Positions 53,395-64,000 of a stretch of 64,000 bases of DNA are shown here, one piece after another. The notes beneath the pieces are model-generated. The model was not told the origin of the DNA, made no database searches, and worked only from the letters and a program-made list of their open reading frames with translations. The DNA comes from Prorocentrum cordatum (lineage: Eukaryota > Sar > Dinophyceae > Prorocentrales > Prorocentraceae), in NCBI GenBank assembly GCA_963575745.1, contig CAUYUJ010017960.1, positions 312,501 to 376,500 of the forward strand. The letters are read 5' to 3'. The position numbers and the translations under genes were made by a program. The number at the start of each line of letters is the position of its first letter. The stretch's first letter is position 1.

Positions 53395-53650
53395 AAGGGC
53401 CACTGCAAACCCAAGACTCACCAACGATGTTGCAATAAACCCTCCCTCCAAGCTCCGTCTTCATAGGCCCTTACAGGAGATCATTCTCACTGAAGGAAGT
53501 GCCCCGTTGAAAGACAACTCTGTCAACATCTTGAACCGCACCGAAACACCATTCCTGGGACTTCAACGCCGCGAGTTACGATTACTGTTGCGTCCTGACG
53601 ATCCTGAATGCGCCACAGCGCCGTTTCCGGGCCTACATCGTGGGAGCGGC
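53395..53650 (-). repeat. Family M composite repeat, copy 7 (one arm only)
   Basis: CAAACCCAAGACTCACCAAC, CCTCCCTCCAAGCTCCGTC, GGGACTTCAACGCCGCGAG, CTGACGATCCTGAATGCG. The 83-bp array and the second arm are missing. GGA-rich DNA precedes it. Confidence 0.75.
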
Positions 53651-53754
53651 TGACCACGACGATTCGCGGCTGCCGCAAGGAGCGGGCATACGAGAAGTGA
53701 TCAGATACGCACGGGAGCGCCTCACCGTGCCGCCCAAGAAGGACTTGAGCCGTT

Positions 53755-54020
53755 GGTGACGACGACGACGACGACGACGACTAAGACGGCTGACGACGAC
53801 AGACGAACGACGGACGACGGACGACGACAGACGACGACGGACGACGAACGACGGGTGGCAAACAGCGGACGACGGACGACGGAGGACGACGAAGGACGAC
53901 GACGACGCACGACGGACAAAGGCGACGGAGAACGGACGACGACCGACGGACGACGGACGACGAAGGACGACGCTCGAAGACGACGGGCGACGGCCGACGG
54001 CCGACGGACGACGGAGGACC
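53755..54020. repeat. (ACGACGG)-rich tract
   Basis: ACGACGACGG and GACGACGGAC words. Arg/Asp/Thr-rich and Ser/Val-rich frames on the two strands are by-products. Confidence 0.9.
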
Positions 54021-54147
54021 GCCCGCGCAGGCGCGGAGAGGCAGCCGGCACGGGCGGCAGGGCCTCCGCGGCGGCGGCCACCGAGTGCCCCGAGAGCCAC
54101 AGCCCGAGGACGCGGAGGTCGACCGCGAAGGGGTCCTAAGAGATGCA

Positions 54148-54245
54148 GGGGCGATCTAGATCGAGATTCTCTGAGATCGAGATCTAGGGAGGAGGAGATC
54201 TAGATCGAGGGAGGATCTAGATCTAGATCTAGATCGAGGAGGAGG
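54148..54245. repeat. GATCTAGATC palindromic cluster
   Basis: Repeated GATCTAGATC, GAGATCTAG and a run of AGATCT steps, many of them self-complementary. Purine-rich linkers (GAGGAGGAG). Confidence 0.8.
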
Positions 54246-54249
54246 AGGT

Positions 54250-54410
54250 CCTAGGAGAAACTCGAGGGAGGATCTGGATCGAGAATCTCTGAGATCCAGC
54301 GGCTCCGGAGGCTGTCTCGGGCGCCGCGGCCTGCTCAGAGCGTTCGGGAAGGCTCTGGGGGCGCTCCGGAACGCTGTGGAACAGATTTTTCCTCGTCCAA
54401 GCCCCGCCCG
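54250..54410 (+). repeat. Family H repeat, copy 7
   Basis: GGAGGATCTGGATCGAGAAT, CTCTGAGATCCAGCGGCTCC, TCTCGGGCGCCGCGGCC, GAGCGTTCGGGAAGGCTCTG, then TTTTTCCTCGTCC. Confidence 0.65.
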
Positions 54411-54722
54411 AAGATGGGCGGGCCCAAGAGGTCGGGAAAGGAAAAATGGGGGCGGCTGGTTTTCGGCTATTTTCGGCTTCTGGGGACACTCAACGAGCCC
54501 CGGGACCGTCAGGTCACGGCTCAGGATGAAAACCCACCCTGGGGAGTTCAGACCTTCGAGGGTCCACGCATTGAAAAATTGGAGCGCCAGATGTCTGGCG
54601 AGGTTTTGGGTGGAGCGTCGCGGCGGCGGCCCAGACGACACGCTACGCCTTGCGAGCGGACAGCACGTCGCTCTGCAAAATGGGATGTAGTCGGCGTGGA
54701 CGCGGAGGTCGACCACGAATGA

Positions 54723-54859
54723 GGAGCGAAAGAAGGACGTACACGCACATGAATCCACGTCAGTTCCGGAAATAGGCATCTTATCACGAGGCTGGTCTCG
54801 CGGACTGGGGGGTCGTATGCATGTAAGTGATTGGGCGCGCGCGTCCTCTGTGGGCTCCC
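54723..54859 (+). mobile_element. Family G inverted-repeat element, copy 2
   Basis: GGAGCGAAAGAAGGACGTAC on the left; reverse complement of the right end GGGAGCCCACAGAGGACGCG. Aligned in reverse with 1583-1731. A 3-bp TSD (TGA) is possible but weak. Confidence 0.6.
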
Positions 54860-55980
54860 TGACGAAGGGGTCCTGGCCCACGGCGATGGGGAGCAAGGGC
54901 TTCCCCGGCGTCCCTGCCAGGTGTTCCAACGGGCCTCTGGAGGCCTGTGGGGACCTCCGCGCGGACCCCCAGGGGTCAGGATTCGATGCGGGAGCCAGAC
55001 GTACGGTAGGTTCGCGCGGCGTCGGCGCGAGCAAAGGTTTTTATCACCGCGTCGATTGTTCATCCGTAAAACGATCGCGGCCCTGCTCGTTCAAGTTTGG
55101 GTTCAGTCGGGTCCAGTGGCGTTACCGCGTCCATCGGCGCTTCCGCGTCGCAGCATTAAACCTTGAACGCCTTCGCCGGCGTCACCAGCGCGCCAAAGCC
55201 ACATGAACCTACCGTACCACCTTGCCCCGACACCCTTCTGCGACGCCAAACTAGATACACCACCACCACCCGCACAGCGAATAGTAATCACGATCATCGG
55301 AGTTAGGGCCGTGCCAGACGACGCCACGCCTCCGCGGCGAATAGGAGCGCAGCGCGGCGCACGGGCACGGTGGGATGGAGTTCGCAACACAGGGACTGCA
55401 CATCATCGGGGTGGTATATAGAAATTCGGGCCCCTTTGTAACCAAGATTATATACACCACGACTGCGTTTGTTTTGAGAGCACCGTCAGGCCCACGTGCG
55501 CGAGGGGGGGTCCTGTCGTCGTTGGCGGCGGGGCTGCGACAGCGTTTCTCAACAAGAGCCAAAACTGCGCCAAAACGGATCGCGTGCTTCTTCCCTATCT
55601 TGGTGGTGGTGGTCATTTACCGTGCTCGGACTCTCCTCCTCCACCTCTATCCCTGGTCCCAGGGCGTTCGAAAAAAAACATCGGTTTTGTTGGCACATCT
55701 CGCCTTCGGCGCAAGCCGGCGGGAGGCCGGCAGAATACGGCAGAAGTGCAGCGGCGGAAGGTCGGCCGAAGGAGGCGACAACCGAAGTGAGGCGTCACAT
55801 GTTCCTCACACCTAAAGTGGGGCTCTTCCTTTCAGACGCCCTCGCGCAGGAACACCTCCTCACCCTCCTCGCTTATCCTCATCCGGCACTCCCACGCACA
55901 CTCAAACATTCTAAGCACCATCAAAGTATGCACAATGCCTGATTATGGGGTGATCTCCCAACCCGCATCACATCCTCGTC
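54860..55980. other. No gene seen
   Basis: Overlapping open frames up to about 150 codons on both strands without domains. Some AT-rich patches such as TTATATACACC at about 55447. Confidence 0.45.
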
Positions 55981-55984
55981 CTCC

Positions 55985-56430
55985 TCACCATCATCATGAC
56001 AGCTGCTATCATCATCGTCAGCATCGCCATCATCATCATCATCATCATCATCATCAGCATCATCATCATCATCATCCTCATTAACATCGTCATCATCATC
56101 ACCATCAGCATCATCATCGACATCGTCATCGTCATCAGCATCCTCATCATAATCCTCGTCATCGTCGTCACCATCAACAGCATAAGCATCAGCATCAGCA
56201 GCATCGTCATCATCGTCACCATCGTCATCATCATCAGAAGCATCCAGAATGTAATTTGCATCATCCTCATCAGAATCCTAATCATCAGCAGCATCGTCAT
56301 CAGCAGCATGATCTTCATCGTCATCGTCATCGTCATCCTCTTCGGCATCATCACCATCAGCAACAACATCAGTATCACCATCATCATCATCATCAGCATT
56401 ATCATCATCCTCTTCATCGTCATCATTAGT
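55985..56430. repeat. (CAT)n-rich tract
   Basis: CAT, CAG and CGT triplets on the plus strand. Confidence 0.92.
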
Positions 56431-56499
56431 ATCACAATGGTCCGTTATCGACAAACCACACAGTAACGCATTCACACGTTCACCCACACGTTCATATCA

Positions 56500-56885
56500 A
56501 TGAAGTCTCGAGCGGGAACCTCGTCTGTGAGGAGATGGTGAGGAGGTCTCTAGCAGGAGCTCCCCTCCGGATGGACCCTCCAGATCATTTTTTCTAATTC
56601 GAGGCTTGAGCTCTTGAGCTCTGAGGCTTGAGCTTTTGAGGCTTGAGATTCGATCGAGAGCCTCGTTCGTGAGCAAGTGTGGAGGGAGTCTCAAGCACAC
56701 CCCCCCATCCTGCCCACAGAACACGTTACGAATTCGAGGGGGGCATTCAACTCGTGAGGCTTGGATACTGAGTTTCGGCCGAGAGACTCGTCCATGAGCG
56801 AATGTGGAGGACGAGCGGGAGCGCCCTCGATTTGGGGTCCGCAGCTCTCGTTACTAATCCGACGGGGGGCATCCAAAATCTGCAA
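56500..56885. repeat. Degenerate pair of units near 180 bp
   Basis: GAGGCTTGAGATTCGATCGAGAGCCTCGTTCGTGAGC at about 56637 is echoed at about 56755 as GAGGCTTGGATAC ... GAGAGACTCGTCCATGAGC, each followed by a GGAGG and a GGGGGGCAT-like word. Confidence 0.45.
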
Positions 56886-56889
56886 CTGT

Positions 56890-57795
56890 CGCCCACAAAT
56901 TCCTAAAGGCCCACAGGTCGCACAGGTCGCAGAATCCCCGCAGGCCCCACAGGAATCGCATGTCCCACTTTTCCCACGGGTCCCTCAGGTCGAACAAGTC
57001 CCACAGAACCTGCAAGTCCCACAGGTCCCGCAGGTCGCAAGGGTACCACAGGCTCCACAGCTCCAACAGGCCCCACAGTTTCCACAGGCACCACAAGCTC
57101 CACAGCTCCCACACGACCTCTAAGGCTCACCCGCCCCACATGCCCCATATGACCCACAAGTCGCACGGGCCCCCCAGGTCCCACGTACAAGCCGATTGAG
57201 TCCCACATGCTCCACGAGTCCCACACGTCTCAAGGCCCCCGCAAGTCCATAAAGTCCCACATGTCCCACGGGTCCCACAAGTCGCGCAGGTCCCGCATGC
57301 CCCACAAGTCTCGCAGGTCTCACATGTCCCACAGGCCCCAAAGGTCCCGCAGGCCCCACAGGTCCCACAAATCGCGCAGGTCCCATGGGTCCCACGGGTC
57401 GCACAGAGCTGACAAGTTCGACCGGTCCCACAGGTCCCACTGGTCGCTCAGGCCGCACAGGTCCCACAGGCACAACAAGCACTACAGGTCGCACAGGTCG
57501 CGCAGGTCTGACAAGTTTCATAGGTTCCACAGGCCCCCCAGGTCCAGCTGGACCCACGGGCCAAACAGGTCCAATAGGCCCCACATGTCGCACATGCTCC
57601 AAGAATCGCACAGGTCCCAAATGTCCCGCAAGCCCCACGGGTTCCACATGCCGCGCAGGTCCCGTAGGTCTCACAGGTCCCAAGTGTCGCACAGGTCCAG
57701 CAGGTCTACAAAGTCCCACGGGTCCCACAGGGCCTACAGGCTCCATAGGTCCCACAGAACCCTCAGGCCCAACAGGTCCCACACGACCCACAAAG
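56890..57795. repeat. CCCACAGGT minisatellite with collagen-like coding on both strands
   Basis: Units of 9 bp (CCCACAGGT, CGCACAGGT) over about 900 bp. One plus frame (57385 onward) reads GPTGPTG-type and one minus frame (57120-57791) reads GPVGPVG-type Gly-X-Y triplets. No signal peptide or flanking domain is seen, so I do not call a collagen gene. Confidence 0.85.
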
Positions 57796-57799
57796 CGAG

Positions 57800-58268
57800 T
57801 CCCTTCATCACCATCTCATTACCGCCATCGTTACTGTCAGCATCACTACCACCATCAACATCACCATCACCACCACCATCACCATCACCATCATCATCAT
57901 CACCGTTGTCGTCGTCGTCATCGTCATCATCACACTCCCAACGATCAGTACCAACAATGGTATCGACATTGTCAGCATCGTCGTCCTCCGTCTCCTCCTC
58001 CTCCTCCTCCTCCTCCTCCTCCTCCTCGGCATCAGCATCAGCATCAACATGATCATCATCATCATCATCATCATCAGCATCAGCTCATCACCATCATCAT
58101 CATCAGCATCATCCTCATCGGCAGCATCAGTTACATCATCATCATCACCACCACCATCATCCTCACGACCACACTCACGAACACGAGCACGATCATCGTC
58201 ATCATCATCATCCTCATCCTCATCCTCATCCTCATCCTCATCCTCATCCTCATCATCATCATCATCAG

Positions 58269-58339
<71 letters not shown>

Positions 58340-58365
58340 CCACCGCCATCACCATTTTTACCGTT
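57800..58365. repeat. (CAT)n-rich tract with CCT section
   Basis: CAT/CAC/CAG triplets, CCT at about 57990-58028, (CATCCT)n at about 58205-58250, pure CAT at about 58265-58340. Confidence 0.92.
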
Positions 58366-58444
58366 CCCTGCTTTATCCTCTCCACCTCTGCTTCACCCGA
58401 CCTCATCGCCCTCCTCCTCTTCTTCCTCCTCCCTCCTCGTGAGG

Positions 58445-58510
58445 GTCCTCGGTGATCAGGAAGAACTCCCGCTGCCACTGCCCGGACATCCCCCGCGGCC
58501 GCTGCGGCCC
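58445..58510 (-). CDS. Exon-like island (unknown)
   Basis: The minus strand reads [20 protein letters not shown], more protein-like than anything in the adjoining repeats. A possible acceptor CCGGGCAG precedes TGGCAGCGG. Too short to assign. It may be an isolated exon or chance. Confidence 0.25.
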
Positions 58511-58635
58511 TGAGCCCCGAGGCTCGCACGCGCGCCGATTGCAGCCGGAGCCCCCCCTCCGCCCCGCGGGTGTGCAAGGCCGGGCGGGAGGGAAGGCAGA
58601 GAGTGGAGGAGCAGAGGACGGGTGGGGGGGGGGAT

Positions 58636-59270
58636 GGAGGCGGGGAGGGGAGGGGCGGAGGAGGAGGAGGAGGAGGAGGAGGAGGAGGAGGAGGAGGAGA
58701 AGGAAGGGGAGGAGAAAAAAAAAGGAAAGGGAAGGAGGAGAAAGAGGAGGAAGGAGGAACGGGGAGGAGCAAGGCCATCGACCCTCGGAGCGCCGGTCTC
58801 CGCTGCGCTCGGAGCCCCGACGCCGGCATGTTGCGGGGCGTCCCGCGGGCGCGGCGAGAGCGCCGCGCCCGCGGCGCGGTCGCGCGCGAGGGAGGAAGGA
58901 GCGAGGGAGGGAGGAGGGAGGAGGAAGGAGGAGGAGGGAGGAGGAGGGAGGAGGAAGGAAGGAAGGAAGGAAGGAGGGGAGGAGGAAGGGAGGAGGAAGG
59001 AGGAGGGGAAAGGGCGTAAGGGGGGGACGGGGGGAGGGGAGGATCGAGGGGAGGAGAGGAAAGAGGAAGGGAAAGGGTAAGGGGGAGGGGAGGGGAGGAT
59101 CGAGGGGAGGGGGAGGGGGGATGAGGGGAGGCGGAGGGAAGGAAGGAGGAAGGTGAGGAAGGGGAAAGGGCGTAGGGGGGAGGGGGGAGGGGAGGATCGA
59201 GGGGAGGGGGAGGGGGGAATGAGGGAGGAGAGAGGGGAAGGAAATGAGGAAGGAGGGAGGGGGAGAGGGA
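58636..59270. repeat. GGA / GGGA purine tract
   Basis: Over 600 bp almost purely purine on the plus strand except 58775-58890. GGAGGATCGAGGGGAGG recurs at about 59037, 59095 and 59195. Confidence 0.9.
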
Positions 59271-59564
59271 GGGGGAGGGAGGTGGAGGGTCGGGGGGCAA
59301 TCGGGGCCGTCAGGGAGGGAAAAAGCGAAGGGTGCAAGGAAAAAGAGAGCGAGGGAGGAGAGGAGGAGGAAGGGATGGGAGGGGGGCTATCGGGGCCGTC
59401 GCGCCGCCCGCGGTGGCCGGGACCGAACGCGGGCGCCACCGACCCCGAAGCGCCGCCGGGCACGCCCCGCGAACTGGAGCTGGACCTCGGATGCGCCCCT
59501 CGGAGGGGCTGGCCTGCGGCGGCGGCGGCCTGCGGAGGCGGAGGCCCCAGACCTCCTCCTCCTC

Positions 59565-59870
59565 GCTCCTCGCTCCTCCTCCTCCTCCTCCTCCTCCTCC
59601 CCTCCTCTCCTCCGCTCCTCCTCTCCCCCCCTCCTCCTCCTCCTCCTCCTCTCCTCCTCCTCTCCCTCCTCCTCCTCCTCTCCTCCTCGCTCCTCGCCTC
59701 CTCCTCCTCTCCACTCCCTCCCTCCCCTCTCATCCTCCTCCTTCCTTCTCCTCCTCCTCCTCCTCCTCCTCCTCCTCTCTCCTCCTCCTTCCACCTCCTC
59801 CTCCTCCTCTCCTCCTCCTCCTCCTCCTCCTCCTCCTCCTCCTCCTCCTCCTCCTCTATTCCGTTTCCTT
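59565..59870. repeat. (CCT)n pyrimidine tract
   Basis: CCT-rich DNA directly before a family M copy. Confidence 0.92.
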
Positions 59871-59879
59871 CTAAATAAC

Positions 59880-60465
59880 TCCACCCCGTCGCACCCCGAG
59901 GCCAGTTTCAGGGCGGTCCAGGCGGTTCGCCTGGAACTTCCTCATCATTCATGACCATGAAGCCTAAACGTTAGCAACAGCTTCACATATGGAGGGCGGG
60001 TGGTTTTCAAAATGTGGCTCGCCTCAGCGCCGCGCACATTCGCTTTAACAGATCGCAAGACCTTCGCAGATCGATGTCGGTTTCTTTTCAAAATGTGGCT
60101 CTCGCCGTGCCGCCGAGCACTTTCGTTTTACATTAAAAACCATGCGTTGAGGGCCGTGGTTTTCAAACTGTGGCTCTCGCCTTAGCGCCGCGTACACTCT
60201 TTTTTTTCTTAGAACTTGCAAGAGCCTCACGGATTGAGGGCGGTTCCTTTTCGAACTGTGGCTGTCGACTTAGCGCCGCGCACAGTCGTTTTATCACATG
60301 TGCAAGAATGCCACAAATTCCCATGATCTACGTACCAGAAAGGGCGTTCTGGAAATATTCCGGATTACGTGGGTGCAGCAGTTACGTTGATTCGCGGCGT
60401 TGAAGACCCAGGAATGGCGTTGTGGTACGACTCAGCCTCGCCAAGGCGCAACAGTCAAGTTCCTC
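59880..60465 (+). repeat. Family M composite repeat, copy 8
   Basis: GTCGCACCCCGAGGCCAGTT, GGTTCGCCTGGAACTTCCTC, units GGGCGGGTGGTTTTCAAAAT / GCCTCAGCGCCGCGCACAT from about 59985 to 60300, then ACGTACCAGAAAGGGCGTTC and GGCGTTGAAGACCCAGGAAT units. The far arm is missing. Confidence 0.8.
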
Positions 60466-60534
60466 CTCCGTGGCTTCCCTGCTTGCCCATCCACGCGGGA
60501 GCTTGGCTTCCTTCTGCTTCTCCTGCTAATCGTC

Positions 60535-60740
60535 CCCCCTCGTCCCTTGTCCTCCTCCGCCTCTTCCTCCCTCCTCTCTCCCTCCACCTCCTCCTCCTCC
60601 CTCCCCCCCCCTCCTCCCCTCCCTCCCTCCTCATCCAACCTCCCTCCCCCCTCCCTCCCTCCTCCGTCCTCCCTCCTCGTGTCTACCTCCTTCCTCCCTC
60701 CTCCCTCCTCTCCCTCCTCTCCCTCCCTCCCCTCCGCCGG
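60535..60740. repeat. CCTCC pyrimidine tract
   Basis: C/T-rich on the plus strand. A second short CCT tract lies at about 61055-61145. Confidence 0.9.
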
Positions 60741-61054
60741 GGCCTGCTGCGCCGCCGCCGCCTCCTGCCGCGCCGCCCCCCTCGAGCTGCGGGCAAGGCG
60801 CCGCGGAGGGCCTGGCCGCTGCGGAGGGCCGGGGGCCCCCGGAGGGAGGCACGCCCGACGTGTGGACGGGAGGCCTCAAGTCTTGCCCCCGGCCCCCCTC
60901 GAGGTTGGGAAAGGAATCCGGACGTTTTCGGACAGTTGTGGAACGTTTTCGGCCCCCTTCCATCCTCCTGGGACCTCCGGGGCCCGGGGGCCTCCGAGGA
61001 CCTCTGAAGGTCAGGATCCGGGGCGGGACCAAAACTTACCAACCTCGTCTCCCT
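60741..61054. other. GC-rich spacer with small palindromes
   Basis: GGGGCCCGGGGGCC-type words near 60980. No gene is supported between the CCT tracts. Confidence 0.45.
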
Positions 61055-61149
61055 CCCTCCCTCCCTCCCTATCTCCCCCTCCCCCTCCTCCTCCTCCTCC
61101 TCCTCCTCCTGCTCCTCCTCCTCCTCCTCCTCCTCCTCCACCCTCGGCT

Positions 61150-64000
61150 CGAGTCAACAGTAGAGAGAGCGAGGCGTCCTGACTCTCGCGGGCAATCTGG
61201 CGGGGCCCGTCGAAAGAGAGACCGGCGCCATTGTCGAATGCCCGCCCCACCTTGAAGACTCGATTGCCGCCGCGGCGGTCAGGCGCGCATTCGGGGTCGC
61301 TGGCCCCCAGGGCGGACTTGGCGCAGGTGGGCGTCTGCACCGAGGCCGCAACGGAAGGCGCTGGCGAGCGACTCCGTCGAGGGCTGGGAGGGCGAGGGGG
61401 GTGGCCCATAGCGTCGCGGCGCTGGCGGGGGGAGGGGCCTGCCGAAAGGGCGCAGCGCGCGGCCGGGGGGGGGCGGCCTGCGAGATCTGGGCCACGGGGG
61501 ACCTTGTCGTCGCGCATGGCTGTCTGCATGGCTGCCAGGCTGAGAGGCCACCCGTCTTTGAGGAGCCCCTTCTGTAGCCTGTATGGAACGATGACCTTGA
61601 CGGTGAGCCCGCGCTCCAAGGCGGGGGGATGGGTTCGGACCAGGTCAGTTGCCAGGGCGGCCTCAGGAATATTGGCGCACCCCTCGGCGAGGGGGGAGGT
61701 AAGCTCATGCAATCTGTCGTGCACCGGGGGGGTGCGATGGGCGCCCCCTGGGAGATCCTACTGGGATCGGGGTGGAGCTCAAGGCACTCTCGCAGAAGGC
61801 TTGGCTGCGGACCTTGAAGGGCTGGGCCAAGGGCTGACGCCGCTCGGGGACCCAGGGCAGCGAGGGCACCAGGGGGCGGTCCTTCAGGGGGTCGAGGAGA
61901 CCGCCGACGAGGGCCTTGTTGCAGTAGGCCGCTGAGGGGAAGAACGCGAGAAACGGGTGCATGCGGTAGAAGCGCGCCAGGGTGATCACCGCTCCTTGCT
62001 GGCCCCCGAGGGAGTCGCGGAGTCGCTGGAAGATCGATGGGGGCCACGCCCATGTCCGCGGCCTTCTTGGACACGGCGGCGGGGGGGAGCTGCGGCGCCC
62101 TCCGCTGCGGATGATGTGCACCGATGACATGGCTGCACTCCCTTCGTTCGTCCGCCCGGCCTCGTCGACCACCCCGAGTGGAAGACTGAGTGCTGATTCC
62201 CCGCCCAGCTCGACGGCGGACTCGTGCGCGGCGAAGATGGCTCGGGCCTGCTGGAGAAGCTGCCTCTTGTAGGTGGGGGACATGGTGTTGTCGCCATGGT
62301 CGAAGGGGTAGCTGCCGTGGACTGCGTGGTAGTGGCCTTCGGGAGTGAGGCCGATCACTTCCTGGCTTACTCTTCCCATGCGGGCGAGCCGTAGAAAGGC
62401 GCGGGGGAAGCCGATCGCGTCGTCGAGCTTGCGGGCGCTCTCGGCCGCGTAGGAAGACTTGACGGGCTGGTCCGCGGAGGTGTCGGAGCCCGTTAACGAC
62501 CCCGATTGCCTGCCCGTCGTAGAGAGCTGGCGCCCAAGCGGCGACCAGAGCGACTACAGCAGTTGTCTTCCCCGAGCCGGGGGGGCTCAGCACAGTGGCG
62601 AGGTGGTGCTCGGTGCCGGAGTGGACGCGAGTTTCGAGTCGTCGTCGAGGCGGCGGGCGGCGGCGGCGACGTCGAGCACTCGACTGGCTGGGACACACCT
62701 GGCCCTTTGGAAGACATGGCCGGTCGGCCGAGTCGAAGGCGGGGTGGCCCCCGACGTCGGGGAGGCCGAGGCCGCTGTTGTCGGGGTCGGCGACGGGCGC
62801 GTTCAGGGTCGTGGCTGCCCTGCGCCGCAGGGAGGCGCCGATGGAGTGGCTGGAGCGCGCCTTGTCGGCAGCCCGCTCGTCGATGACATCGGCGCTCCAG
62901 AAGCCCAGCATGAATGCGAGGACTGGGACAGGGACCCCGAACAGGTCCTGGGGGTCGTGGCTGCGCATGTAGATCTCGGTGAGGACGGCGTGCAGTCTCC
63001 AGAACTGAACGTCATAGAGGGCCATGTCGACCCGGCAGCAGGGTTCGCTCGGCTGCCCGAATGGGGGGACCTTGCCGCCGTCGTTGTGGAATGGCCCGTG
63101 CTTCTCGTGGTGGTATTGCACGATGCAGGGCAGGTGGGATACCAAGCCCCCGTGGAGAGGCCGAGACGGGTACTCTCGTGGCCGGGGAGGAGTTGCCCAA
63201 GATCAGGCAGAGCGGGCCATGTCACTTCCATGTCGGCGAGCTCGTCGAAAGTGAGGAGCACCATGGAGATCAGCACCCGTCCCGTGCAGGGACCGTCCCC
63301 CTTTTTATGCCGTAGCCTGTATAGAGGAGCCCAGTCGAGGCGGTGGCATGTGCGGCCACTCTTGGGCTCCATCCTTTCCTGCACCTTGAACTGGTCAAGG
63401 TCCTGGAGGTTGCTGTGCCAGTCGGCCACGGAGATGGTCACGTCCACAGCCGCGGACTGCTTCCTCTTGAACTCGTCGCGGGTGCGTTGGGTGAAGTCGT
63501 CGACGGGTTCGAGTGCCGCTCGGCTCTCGATCCACTGGAGACGCAGCAGGTGATTGCAACGGTCCTGGAGTGCGAAAGGCCACTCGGCGGGTAGGGTAAT
63601 GGCTCCGAGGATGTGGCCAGGGGGGACCTTGGCGAACATCCTCGCTGCGGGGCTGCAAGTGGAGAGCTCGTACAAACGCGGGACCTCCTGCGCAGCGGCT
63701 AGCGGGGGAGAGTCGGCAGCCAGCCGCCCCTGGGAGCCAGACGGGCACCCAGGGGTGTTGGGGTTGACGGCGAGGCGGCGGTGGGCGGACACGACGTCCC
63801 CAGCGGGGGGGGTCGCCTGGCCCGTCAGCGGAGTCCGTGCCTGCAGGGAGGGGGAGCCCCGCTGGCAGCGGATCGGGCAGCGCGGAGGGGAGCGGCTGCT
63901 GCGTGGTGGTCACCAACAGACTGCGGATGCGGCGGAGCTCCTCGGCCTGTGCACGGTGGTTGGAGTTGGCCTCCTCCTCGGCCTCTGGCAGCTCTTGTCT
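61150..64000 (-). CDS. UPF1-like superfamily-1 helicase, 3' part, frame hops
   Basis: Minus-strand gene running in from beyond 64000. Helicase motifs appear in order: motif I PPGSGKTTAVVALVAAW (about 62590-62535); motif II VVDEAGRTNEGSAAM (about 62180-62130); a motif III-like QLPPAAVSKKAADMG (about 62095-62050); SIFQRLRDSLGGQQG; motif IV-type YRMHPFLAFFPSAAYCNKAL (about 61970-61910); motif V region TVKVIVPYRLQKGLLK (about 61606-61559); a possible motif VI SLLLTRAE (about 61165). The DEAG box and YRMHP place it near UPF1/ZNFX1-type RNA or DNA helicases. The upstream part (FKRKQSAAVDVTISVADWHS; FDELADMEVTWPALP) is helicase-accessory-like. No single frame spans it: the frame changes near G8 63805-63812, C5 63147-63151, 62702-62709, the G-run near 62580, C4 62500-62503, between motifs II and III, and G5 62039-62043. 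The 3' end and stop are not fixed. Confidence 0.72.

Noticed and set aside
57120-57791. A collagen gene
   Set aside because: Gly-X-Y triplets appear on both strands from a 9-bp repeat, with no signal peptide, N- or C-terminal domain or splice pattern.

Overview
The window looks like nuclear DNA of a GC-rich dinoflagellate. The evidence is a degraded copy of the 22-nt dinoflagellate spliced leader at 6549-6569, remains of LINE retroelements with a C-terminal RNase H of the type common in dinoflagellates, short exons whose 3' splice sites read CAG|G, and very heavy loading with simple repeats and short inverted-repeat elements. No bacterial-style operon, rRNA, tRNA or CRISPR array was seen. Most long open frames here arise from (GGA)n, (CCT)n, (CAT)n and minisatellite DNA and are not listed as genes.

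Layout. 1-6.5 kb: non-coding, with several short terminal-inverted-repeat (TIR) elements. 6.5-12.8 kb: a spliced-leader relic followed by a broken plus-strand LINE-like element (CxxC-finger ORF1-like part, reverse-transcriptase-like part, C-terminal cysteine knuckle, RNase H). It is interrupted by at least two later elements and its RNase H end abuts a third. 14.1-17.6 kb: the best new gene candidate, a minus-strand split gene of at least four, possibly five, short exons that join in phase; its introns hold foldback elements, a (CA)n tract and a (CGTCGC)n tract. 19-30 kb: simple repeats, minisatellites and copies of a composite repeat ('family M'). 30.5-35.1 kb: three tandem units of about 1.5 kb, each ending in the same 12-bp inverted repeat and carrying a (CCT)n tract plus a 73-bp minisatellite. 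39-42 kb: a relatively AT-rich island with a LINE endonuclease remnant and an unidentified 166-codon ORF. 42-61 kb: more repeats, including a 900-bp collagen-like minisatellite. 61.1-64.0 kb: the 3' part of a minus-strand superfamily-1 (UPF1-like) helicase gene whose reading frame hops mostly at homopolymer runs.

The main novelty is a set of apparently undescribed non-autonomous TIR elements with mostly intact target-site duplications (TSDs): family A (about 190 bp, 8-bp TSD, three copies), B (175 bp, 5-bp TSD, two near-identical copies), C (157 bp, 5-bp TSD, two copies), K (154-155 bp, 5-bp TSD), a 442-bp element with a 9-bp TSD, a 606-bp element with a possible 3-bp TSD, and a 233-bp near-palindrome with a 6-bp TSD. 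No transposase gene for any of them lies in the window. All family names (A, B, C, D, F, G, H, K, M) are local labels. Everything was read by eye; identities and boundaries are estimates unless a TSD fixes them.
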